DNA from: Flavilitoribacter nigricans DSM 23189 = NBRC 102662
Lineage (GTDB): Bacteria > Bacteroidota > Bacteroidia > Chitinophagales > Saprospiraceae
NCBI RefSeq assembly: GCF_002646595.1
Contig: NZ_PDUD01000017.1
Span: 248,001-312,000, forward strand
Reading direction: 5' to 3'
DNA length: 64,000 bases
Made by a program: the position numbers and the translations under genes
Shown here: piece by piece, positions 35,534-42,650 of the stretch
How positions within the stretch are numbered: position 1 is the stretch's first letter
How the letters are laid out: every line of letters starts with the position of its first letter
Notes under the pieces: model-generated
Told to the model about the DNA's origin: nothing
The model's database searches: none
Seen by the model: the letters and a program-made list of their open reading frames with translations, nothing else

Positions 35534-36511
35534 CTATTCATCCTCAAGAATTTCGTCCTCCTCATCTTCCCAGATCAGACGTACGTTACGGGCTATTTGC
35601 TGACCTTCTTCGTTCATGCCTACCGTATATTCCACTTCGTCCCCTTCGCGCAGTTCACTGAATTCCCCGTCGATCACGCTTGTGTGGTGGAAAAATAGAT
35701 TGTTAGGAGGGAATTTGATAAATCCGTAACCGTCTTTCAGACTGTGGATCTCTCCCAGTTTGAAATCTTCATCGTCAATATCTTCGTAGTCATCGTAATT
35801 GCTCCGCTCACGCTCCCGATCCCGATCCTCTTCGTAATTATTGTAACTCTTTTTGCCGTCCGTCTGCACGAAAAGATTGTTGATGATGCTGTCGTTCCGC
35901 GAAATGCGGTTGTCGATCAGCTGGTGCATAGCCACCGGATAGGTCACCTCTTCGAGCAGATCCTGGGAAGTGCGGGTCACCATGCGCTTGCCGGTATCGG
36001 TGGTGAACTCAAAATCCCAGCTCAGGACCATTACGCGGGTTCCCAGCGTATTGAGTTTGCGGATCAGCGGTACGTAGTCCCCGTCCGAAGAGATCAGGAC
36101 CAGTACGTCAAATTCCTTGGTGATGCAGCGTTCAAAGGCCTCCAGGGCCAGCCAGACCTCGATCCCTTTCTCCTCTCTGCGACCGAAAGAGTTGCTTTTT
36201 AGAGGCAGGTAGTGTGTTGTTACACCGGCCGACATCAGAATGTCGTCGAAGACGCGATCCCAGTACAGGGTGTCTCCCCGCTGCCGGGCGTCGTAGGCAT
36301 TCAGTCGTCCGCGGAAGTAGTGCGCATCCACGATCTGACTCAATCGGATATCTTCTCCTTCTTCCTGGGCAACCTGATGTCTGATAAATTCGTGTAAGCC
36401 GGAAATACTAAGTCTTCTCCGCCGGGGATGGTCATAATTGTAATAATTGCTAACGTGCAAAAAATAATTGCCGTCGTAAAATACCCCGATCTTTAACATC
36501 TTCTTCTGCAT
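35534..36511 (-). CDS. NYN-domain nuclease-like protein fused to a cold-shock domain
   Basis: A 325-residue fusion. Residues 5-200 form a NYN (PIN-like) domain with FYDGNYFLHV, KGIEVWLALEAF and VLISSDGDYVPLI, where the Asp residues form the metal site of such RNases. An acidic/Arg-rich linker (EEDRDRERERSNYDDYED) follows. The C-terminal part is a cold-shock domain with DGYGFIKF and LFFHHTSV RNP-like motifs. It is likely to cut or bind RNA. It is transcribed alone between hemC and hemD, from a strong promoter about 350 bases upstream. Confidence 0.85.
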   Translation of the reverse strand: MQKKMLKIGVFYDGNYFLHVSNYYNYDHPRRRRLSISGLHEFIRHQVAQEEGEDIRLSQIVDAHYFRGRLNAYDARQRGDTLYWDRVFDDILMSAGVTTHYLPLKSNSFGRREEKGIEVWLALEAFERCITKEFDVLVLISSDGDYVPLIRKLNTLGTRVMVLSWDFEFTTDTGKRMVTRTSQDLLEEVTYPVAMHQLIDNRISRNDSIINNLFVQTDGKKSYNNYEEDRDRERERSNYDDYEDIDDEDFKLGEIHSLKDGYGFIKFPPNNLFFHHTSVIDGEFSELREGDEVEYTVGMNEEGQQIARNVRLIWEDEEDEILEDE

Positions 36512-37006
36512 ATGCTAGTTCGTATACATCTTGGATTGACCTGTGATCTTACAACGGGTTAAGGTCAACCGCTGGTTAACAATAAATTAATTGTAATCGG
36601 AATGATAAAATACAGTAACTCTTTAGGGGTTTCGGTACGAATGACGGATGTGTAAATGGGATGGTATGATTTTGGGGATAATTGGAGAACTTAAATATAC
36701 GATAGTAAAAATGAGAGCTAAAAAAATTAAGGGATCTGGACTATAGGTATGTTCTGGAATTATAGTGATGTGCGTACCTAATTTACCTTACCACATCGTT
36801 TGTATTTCTTTTAAATTGGCTTCTTGATTATGCTTGATGTTAAATCTTCTATGTGTTTTGGGATTACAAATCTAAGCATTAAGTGCACTGTAACAAAAGA
36901 AAATTGAAAAAATTGCATAGGAATATATGGGAATAGTGGTGCGGGACCATTATTCCTACGGTGAAATACGCGACTAAAAAAATGGATGTAAACCCGGTGC
37001 CTTCGC
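36512..37006. other. A/T-rich leader region
   Basis: About 495 bases between hemC and the NYN-CSD gene contain no gene. A promoter of good consensus quality lies at 36868-36897 on the minus strand, so most of this region is probably the NYN-CSD 5' leader. Confidence 0.55.
36868..36897 (-). promoter_or_regulatory. Housekeeping-type promoter for the NYN-CSD gene
   Basis: The minus strand reads TTG (36897-36895), 19 bases, then TAGATTTG (36875-36868), an exact match to the consensus. Transcription would start near 36861, giving a leader of about 350 bases to the ATG at 36511. Confidence 0.6.
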
Positions 37007-37921
37007 TTATTCCAGTGCCTTCAAAACGGATTCCGCCAATTCGAAGGTCGTACTGGAAGACAGGTGGATGCGATTCACCGGAGCGTTCCATTCCGGGGCC
37101 TTGGCGGCCCAGACGTGGTAGTTTCCCTGCGGGTCCATTTCGCAATAAACGCCCAACGGCATGTGACAGCCGCCGCCGGCCAGTTGCAGTACTTTACGTT
37201 CGATATTGGTAGTTTCGGCGACGTCCGCCCGGTGGATCTTCTTCAGTACGCGTCGCACCGGCAGATCGTCCTTACGGGTCTGGAAAGCCAGTACGCCCTG
37301 CGCGGGAGCGGGTACGAATTCACGGGGATTGAAGCGCACGACCTGAAATCCATCCAGGTCAATCTCCAGGCGTTCAACCCCGGCGGTGGCCAGCATAATG
37401 GCGTCAAAATCGCCGCTCTTCAGCTTTTCCAGGCGTGTAGGTACGTTACCGCGAATATCCTTCAGGGTGATATCCGGCCGAAAATCCAGTAGTTGCGCTT
37501 TCCGGCGGGCGGAAGAAGTACCGACCACGGCTCCGGTTTTCAATCCGAAGAGCGCCCCGCTTTCCACCGAAGCCGGATTGATGATCAGACAATCAGCCGG
37601 GTTAGCCCGGTAGGAAACGGCGGTGAGCGCCAGCCCCTCGGGCTGCACGGTGGGCAGGTCCTTCATGGAATGCACGGCCATGTCCACCTCCTCCCGGAGC
37701 AGAGCATCTTCGATCTCTTTGGTGAAGAATCCTTTACCTTCTATCTTGTCGAAACTCAAATGCTGGATGGCATCTCCTTTCGTCTTGATGATGATGAGTT
37801 CGCTCTCGATCCCGAGGTCCTGCAACATACGCTGGGTGTAGTGTGCCTGCCAGAGTGCCAGTTTACTGCCCCTTGTACCTATCTTGATTGTCTTTTCCAA
37901 ATGTTCTGAAATTTGCGGCAA
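37007..37921 (-). CDS. hemC: Porphobilinogen deaminase (hydroxymethylbilane synthase)
   Basis: A 304-residue enzyme that joins four porphobilinogens. The signature GGGCHMPLG carries Cys252, which holds the dipyrromethane cofactor. KIGTRGSKLALWQ, the catalytic Asp in HSMKDLP, and GTSSARRKAQL are all present. No ATG exists in frame before IGTRGS: the start is TTG at 37921, or TTG at 37900. A TATCTTTG element (-7-like) overlaps the first TTG, which would favour 37900. Confidence 0.94.
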   Translation of the reverse strand: MPQISEHLEKTIKIGTRGSKLALWQAHYTQRMLQDLGIESELIIIKTKGDAIQHLSFDKIEGKGFFTKEIEDALLREEVDMAVHSMKDLPTVQPEGLALTAVSYRANPADCLIINPASVESGALFGLKTGAVVGTSSARRKAQLLDFRPDITLKDIRGNVPTRLEKLKSGDFDAIMLATAGVERLEIDLDGFQVVRFNPREFVPAPAQGVLAFQTRKDDLPVRRVLKKIHRADVAETTNIERKVLQLAGGGCHMPLGVYCEMDPQGNYHVWAAKAPEWNAPVNRIHLSSSTTFELAESVLKALE

Positions 37922-38296
37922 AGATAAGGTCTAATCGGCAATCTTATCATCATCTTTCTGTAATATGTGCGGCGGGAATCGGCCGGAGGGAAAGAGAAAA
38001 GGGAAATGGATCTTGGAAAGTGGATGCTGGACCTAAATATTCCGCTGTATCCGCTCGCATGAAATGCAGTGCGCAGCAATTTTTCATCGCAAAGGCACTT
38101 AACGTTCAGGGCTACTTGTCGTCCGCACGGGGAAACTCAGCAATGTACCCGTGGGTAGGGTTCTCTGTGTTCTCGCGCCTTTGCGGTGTAATGAAATGAA
38201 ACGCTTCTTTCAGCACTTCGGAGGGATGACGCTTAATTTATCATCCAACATCCACCTATAAAACACGACGCGGCGGCAGCGTGTTCGTTGCGCAGC
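37922..38296. repeat. Intergenic region with nested inverted repeats
   Basis: This gene-free gap holds two nested inverted pairs. The outer pair is GTGGATGCTGGA (38020-38031) with TCCAACATCCAC (38244-38255), 11 of 12 pairing. The inner pair is CGCAAAGGC (38088-38096) with GCCTTTGCG (38177-38185). Words such as TTCTCTGTGTTCTCGCGCC look like decayed low-complexity repeat rather than gene remnants. No coding sequence or RNA gene is seen. Confidence 0.5.
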
Positions 38297-39427
38297 CTAC
38301 TTCCATTTTGATCCCAGCGGAATGGCGTAACCCAGTCGCCAGGAAGAAATACCCTCCGTCCCCAGGATGGACATGGCGTTGAGTTGGATATCCAGACGGC
38401 CACCGGCAGGGAAGTAGGTTCCCATTCCGAGACTAATGCCCGGGCTGGGCAGGATATCCCGCCCAATATCCAGAATGAAAGTCCCGCCGATACGCGTGAA
38501 GAATTTGATGCGGGCCGATTCGCTGAATACATAGTGCGCAGACATGTTGTAGGCCAGGCTCAGCGCCGGAGCGCTGATCGCGCCGGACTCCTGCCAGGGC
38601 ACCCATTTGTAAGCTTCCAGGCTATTGTGCACCAACAGATTGCGGGAAAGGGACGGCTTGAAAGTCTCCACCTGACCGGCAATACCGACCATGGCAAAAA
38701 CCTCGCGGACGACGATCTGCTCGTTCAGCGCGAGGTCGCCGTAGGTACGTCTGGCGATGATCGGACCGGAGAAAAATTCGATAAAGTAGCTGCGTTTCTT
38801 GTCTACTTTGTAGGAATTCTTCAGCGGCTGGTAATTCGGGTCCTGGCAGGAATTGTAATTATCGATCGTCTCCACGATATGTTTGCGGGAAAAAGGTACT
38901 TCCTGGATGAAACCGATCCGCTGGCGGCAGTCAAAGGTCAGGGCGTTGAGAATGCCCTGGTAATAGCTTTTGGTACCCGTGCCGTAGCCGGTTGGATCCT
39001 CCACATATTCGTACTCGCTCAACTGATGCAGTCTACCGTCTTTTCTGGCGTAAAAAACGAACTCGCTTTCCTCGATGTTGGTTTGGGACAGGTAGAGATC
39101 AATGGCACCCGCCGCTACCAGTTTGGCAAAGGTCCTTTCCTTGAACAGGATTTCTTCCCGGCGGTAGGAGGTCTGAATGGATTCGTAAGCGGACCCTTTA
39201 TCGAAGCGGAAGCCGGAAATTTCGTTCGGGCTGTAAACTTCGTAGGCAGATCTGCCCATCGACTCTTTAAAATGTACCCGCTTCTTCAACTCTACTTCCG
39301 TGTCCTGAGCAATATACCCGGTGAGGACCTCTCCATTCAGCAGCGTTAATTCACCTTTCTGATACTGCGCGGAGAGGAAAAGCGGCAGCAAAAGGAGAAC
39401 CTGAACCAGCAGGAGCATGTTTTTCAT
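38297..39427 (-). CDS. Exported protein of unknown function, probable outer-membrane beta-barrel
   Basis: A 376-residue protein with a signal peptide (ending LSAQ). The first part has LTLLNGEVLTGYIAQDTEVELKK and beta-strand alternation. The C-terminal half alternates as an outer-membrane protein would: FFSGPIIARR, SLAYNMSAHYVFSES, FFTRIGGTFILDIG, ISLGMGTYFPAG. It ends in a Trp-Lys pair (GSKWK). I cannot name a family. It is monocistronic in appearance. Confidence 0.65.
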   Translation of the reverse strand: MKNMLLLVQVLLLLPLFLSAQYQKGELTLLNGEVLTGYIAQDTEVELKKRVHFKESMGRSAYEVYSPNEISGFRFDKGSAYESIQTSYRREEILFKERTFAKLVAAGAIDLYLSQTNIEESEFVFYARKDGRLHQLSEYEYVEDPTGYGTGTKSYYQGILNALTFDCRQRIGFIQEVPFSRKHIVETIDNYNSCQDPNYQPLKNSYKVDKKRSYFIEFFSGPIIARRTYGDLALNEQIVVREVFAMVGIAGQVETFKPSLSRNLLVHNSLEAYKWVPWQESGAISAPALSLAYNMSAHYVFSESARIKFFTRIGGTFILDIGRDILPSPGISLGMGTYFPAGGRLDIQLNAMSILGTEGISSWRLGYAIPLGSKWK

Positions 39428-39737
39428 ATGGAGTAGTTTTAAGAGCAGTCAGTGAAAGTACATCCAGTCAATTATAAATACGAATAAATTGTTCATCAAA
39501 GATTCACTTTTATAGAAGAATTTACTAAATGAGTAAAAATTTAAGTTGTCCAAATTTCTTAGAACGAAGGTCTTAAACTTTTTGCTCGCAATGCCGGCCC
39601 GGGTAACTGCCCGGTGTCGGGTACTTTTACCGATCTCAATTCATCCGCCAATGTTCTTCATACGCCCCCCTACCGGGACTGAAACGTCAGTAAAAAGCAC
39701 TTACTGAAGGGCAATGGTGCGGCCGGATGCGTACTTA
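39428..39737. other. Intergenic region without a gene
   Basis: This gap before the MITE is A/T-rich at its left end and then of ordinary composition. I see no gene, RNA or strong promoter in it. Confidence 0.5.
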
Positions 39738-39898
39738 GAGCCTATCCAGAAAGCGTTTTTGATGTCGAAAATGACCAGGTTTGGGTTCTCACGAAGTCAT
39801 TTTCGAGTTTCGTAGCAGCGCTACGGGAGGAGGAAATGACGAAATGAGGTTCCATAGATGGTTATTTTAAGATCAAAGGATGTTTTTTGGATAGGCTC
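39738..39898. mobile_element. MITE (161 bp) with terminal inverted repeats
   Basis: The element begins GAGCCTATCCA (39738-39748) and ends in its perfect complement TGGATAGGCTC (39888-39898). It is flanked by the 3-base direct repeat TTA (39735-39737 and 39899-39901), which looks like a target-site duplication. Inside, TCGAAAATGAC (39765-39775) pairs with 39796-39806, and CGTAGC (39811-39816) with GCTACG (39820-39825). No protein is encoded. GAG-beginning ends and TNA duplications recall IS5-family (IS1031 group) elements, so it may be mobilised by such a transposase elsewhere in the genome. Confidence 0.7.
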
Positions 39899-39916
39899 TT
39901 AATCCCCCGATATTTG
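39887..39916 (+). promoter_or_regulatory. Possible promoter using the MITE end as its -33 box
   Basis: TTG (39887-39889), at the MITE right end, is followed after 19 bases by GATATTTG (39909-39916), one base off TAnnTTTG. Transcription would start about 80 bases before the TerB-like gene at 40001. Confidence 0.35.
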
Positions 39917-40000
39917 TAAATCATCACTTTATTGATGCGTACTTTAGGAACAATTACTAAAAAAACTAACTTTACGCATAGACCAAAAAACACAAAAGTT

Positions 40001-40462
40001 ATGCCTAAGGAGCTAGAATCGCTGACAACAGAAGACCAGAAAGTACTGATGGATGCTGTACCTTATATCACTATTTTGGTAGCGGGAGCTGACGGAGACA
40101 TCGACATGCGGGAAGTACACTGGAGCGAAAAACTCACGAAGATCCGGTCTTTTTCTTACGAAGAAGAGCTGCGCCCCTTTTACAAAAAGGTCGGTGAGCA
40201 TTACGATGAGCGCCTGCACCAGTTGATGGATAACCTGCCTAAGGATACCGACAGTCGCAATCAGATCATTACGGAGGAACTGTCCAAACTCAATACCATT
40301 CTGCCTAAACTGGATCACTTTTACGCCCGGCTTTACTACCTGAGCCTGAAGAGCTTTGCGGATCACGTTGCCCACGCTTCGGGGGGCGTGATGGGTTGGT
40401 TAAGTGTCGGTTTTGAAGAGTATAAGGTCGTCGATCTGCACATGATCGATCCGGTAGAATAG
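40001..40462 (+). CDS. TerB-like protein
   Basis: A 153-residue all-helical protein. The segment VAGADGDIDMREVHWSEKL is the TerB-type metal-binding region (acidic residues after the first helix), and a second helical half follows with DNLPKDTDSRNQIITEEL. TerB-family proteins act in stress or metal responses with unclear mechanisms. The ATG at 40001 fits the family better than an in-frame upstream start at 39932 inside the putative promoter. It is transcribed alone. Confidence 0.7.
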   Translation: MPKELESLTTEDQKVLMDAVPYITILVAGADGDIDMREVHWSEKLTKIRSFSYEEELRPFYKKVGEHYDERLHQLMDNLPKDTDSRNQIITEELSKLNTILPKLDHFYARLYYLSLKSFADHVAHASGGVMGWLSVGFEEYKVVDLHMIDPVE

Positions 40463-40474
40463 GCCCTAAAAAGA

Positions 40475-40515
40475 ATGTGGTGAGCCGCTGATCTCCCGAT
40501 CGCGACTCACCACAT
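40475..40515. terminator. Hairpin between convergent genes
   Basis: Perfect 10-bp arms ATGTGGTGAG (40475-40484) and CTCACCACAT (40506-40515) lie between the TerB-like gene and the minus-strand secreted protein gene. Confidence 0.65.
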
Positions 40516-40547
40516 ATTCGAAAACCAATTGGCTATTCGCTATTTTT

Positions 40548-41042
40548 TTACAAACCGCCGCCCGGCAGTTGAAGCGTGATCTCGGTAGGCGTACAACGGG
40601 TGTAGCATACCTGCACGTTGTAGATCGGATGCGTGTAGCAAACAATGGTGGCATCCCATCCGGCGGGGCAACCGAATTCGTCACCGCCTTTGCTGCGGAA
40701 TGGATTTCCCAGTCTTGAGAACTTACCGCTAGCGTCCATGATCATAAAGCCCTCCACTTTCACCTGACCGGTAGAGCTCTTCTCCGCGACCATAAATAAT
40801 CTGCGGTTCTTCCGAAGGTCCGTAGCGATCACATTTTTTCCACTTTTCACATCGGCGATCTTTACCGTAGCAATACCGCGCTTGGCGTCGTATTTGCTGA
40901 CGATACTTCCGATCAGGCTGTAAGCAGAATAAGGGGATACGGCCGCAGAAGCATCAGCCGATTCGGACAGGTGGAAAGCACTTGCGGTCAATCCGCCGAA
41001 AATCAGTAACAGGGTAGATAGAATTAAAAAAGACTTTTTCAC
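40548..41042 (-). CDS. Secreted Cys-rich protein A, novel family
   Basis: A 164-residue protein from a GTG start at 41042 (the signal VKKSFLILSTLLLIFGG begins there; an upstream in-frame start would put it in the middle). The mature part has an N-terminal beta-rich half with ADVKSGKNVIATDLRKNRRLFM. A C-terminal domain then carries four cysteines: Cys125 in FGCPAGWD, Cys135 in VCYTHP, and Cys146 and Cys150 in QVCYTRCTPT. The Cys pattern C-x9-C-x10-C-x3-C is identical in the protein at 42147-42626. I do not recognise the family. The cysteines probably form two disulfides outside the cell. Confidence 0.75.
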   Translation of the reverse strand: MKKSFLILSTLLLIFGGLTASAFHLSESADASAAVSPYSAYSLIGSIVSKYDAKRGIATVKIADVKSGKNVIATDLRKNRRLFMVAEKSSTGQVKVEGFMIMDASGKFSRLGNPFRSKGGDEFGCPAGWDATIVCYTHPIYNVQVCYTRCTPTEITLQLPGGGL

Positions 41043-41551
41043 GATAATGTGTTTTAGGGTTATAAGTGAATTTTCAGCTAAGTGTGTCGGCAAATTCCTT
41101 CCTGTACCCACATTCGGAGATTTTTTTTGAAAAAAATGATTTTACTGATCAGGCCAATAGTAATAACTCCTCTAAAAAGGCTGGTAATTATCCTATAATT
41201 TTTTGGCTGGCTGGTGCTATCGGTGCGATAGCTTTGCGAACTCGGCCCGTACCTCTTTACAGTTACGCCATTCAAATCGTACCTATAATGGCTTTTATAT
41301 TGTCCTGTTCTTTCGATTTGAAAATGGGAGGATTGCGAACAATCAGGACCAATACCGGGCTTTCGGATCGGTTTGAAGAGGAAACCGGCGGGCAAGCAAA
41401 CCGGCGAACTGGGTACATCACCTTGAGCCGTAACACATGATAGTACAATTCATTAGGTAGCGGACGATCGCATGCGCTTTACCGTGAGCAGCATTTCCTG
41501 ACGGTAACACCATCATTCCAGCTACCGCTAAAACCCAAAAAACGAACCATC
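41043..41551. other. Divergent intergenic region
   Basis: About 510 bases between secreted protein A and secreted protein B. It contains a short T8-A7 palindrome near 41122-41138 and no promoter of good consensus quality. A frame at 41066-41440 on the plus strand lacks coding character. Confidence 0.5.
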
Positions 41552-42013
41552 GTGAAAAAGCAATTAGGTATTTCGCTGGTACTGCTGTGTACCCTTTCCG
41601 TATTGACCGCCCAAACATCCTTACCGGATTATCTGAGCGTTCAGTCCGACCTGTTCCGCAGAAATAGCACTATGGATTGGGCGACGGCCCTGACGGCCCA
41701 TGCCGATCCGGATGCGGGAAGCATATTGATCCGGACGGATAGCCTGCAAACCGGATATAATGAACTGGGCTATAATCCCCTTTCCGGCCAGAAGTTCTAT
41801 CTGATCACGGAGCTGGAACACGAACAACTGCAGGTCGTCACATTTGCGCTGCAATACCAAAACGGGAAACTGGATCTGCTGGAATCGGCTCCAAACAGGC
41901 CGGGTAATTTACCGCCCGCCTCCTTCCAACATCCGGCTCTGCCTATACGTATAGCGCTCACTCCCGGCAGGACGCCACGGGCCGAAGCGATTTTACCCGA
42001 GTACGAATTTTGA
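41552..42013 (+). CDS. Secreted protein B, related to the Cys-rich pair
   Basis: A 153-residue exported protein from a GTG start. The signal ends LTAQ. Its middle resembles the N-terminal half of the neighbours: RTDSLQTGYNELGYNPLSGQ here against DATKLKEGYNHIATNTRSST in protein C. It has no cysteine in the mature part and lacks the C-terminal Cys domain; a Pro-rich tail replaces it. It may be a diverged member or a partner. No known domain is recognised. Confidence 0.6.
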   Translation: MKKQLGISLVLLCTLSVLTAQTSLPDYLSVQSDLFRRNSTMDWATALTAHADPDAGSILIRTDSLQTGYNELGYNPLSGQKFYLITELEHEQLQVVTFALQYQNGKLDLLESAPNRPGNLPPASFQHPALPIRIALTPGRTPRAEAILPEYEF

Positions 42014-42146
42014 AGACCGATCTGCCGGTGTGAAAATACAACCCCAGAAGAATTTGGCTTTTTTTTGGAAAGCTTGGGTACACATTTTTTCGCAGGGACA
42101 CATGGAGGTGTAATTAAAATCTAATAACCCTTAAATTAATACTAAA

Positions 42147-42626
42147 GTGAAAAAGAATTTATTATTGACCCTGACGCTCTTACTGACTTTTACCGGACTG
42201 ATGGCCCAAACCGCGTTCCGGCAAACCTCACAGGTGAAGCAGGAACCTTATCTGACCTACAAATTAAACGATGTAATTGTAACCGGTTTTTCCATTCAAA
42301 GTGGCCAGGCGGTAATTGACGCCACCAAACTTAAAGAAGGCTACAACCATATCGCCACCAATACACGCAGTTCCACCAAACTTATGTTAGCCTGCGCTAC
42401 CGGAACTTACGGACCGATTATCAAAGGGCTGGTCGTGATGGATCGTTACGGGCGCATCACTCCGCTGGGAAATCCCTACGCCGGTAAAGGTGGTGACGGC
42501 TTCGGTTGCCCCGATGGCTGGGATCATAAAGTGATCTGCTACACGCATCCCACTTACAACTACCAGGTTTGCTATACGCGTTGTACCCCGACGTCCATTA
42601 CCATGCAGTTGCCAGGTAACTTCTAG
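42147..42626 (+). CDS. Secreted Cys-rich protein C, novel family
   Basis: A 159-residue exported protein from a GTG start, signal ending GLMAQ. Cys121, Cys131, Cys142 and Cys146 repeat the C-x9-C-x10-C-x3-C spacing of protein A. The segments KGGDGFGCPDGWD, CYTHP, QVCYTRCTPT and ITMQLPG are almost identical to A, and an extra Cys83 lies earlier. The N-terminal half (KLKEGYNHIATN) also aligns with both neighbours. The strict conservation of the Cys domain against a variable N-terminus suggests that the domain is the functional core. Its activity is unknown. Confidence 0.75.
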   Translation: MKKNLLLTLTLLLTFTGLMAQTAFRQTSQVKQEPYLTYKLNDVIVTGFSIQSGQAVIDATKLKEGYNHIATNTRSSTKLMLACATGTYGPIIKGLVVMDRYGRITPLGNPYAGKGGDGFGCPDGWDHKVICYTHPTYNYQVCYTRCTPTSITMQLPGNF

Positions 42627-42650
42627 GATGGCTTTGGATCCGGACTGATC

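Noticed and set aside
40475-40515. Possible attachment site or small RNA at the hairpin beside protein A
   Set aside because: Its position between convergent stops is fully explained by a terminator.
41066-41440. 124-residue plus-strand frame in the gap between secreted proteins A and B
   Set aside because: It begins inside the 5' region of protein A, has mixed composition and no relatives in the window.
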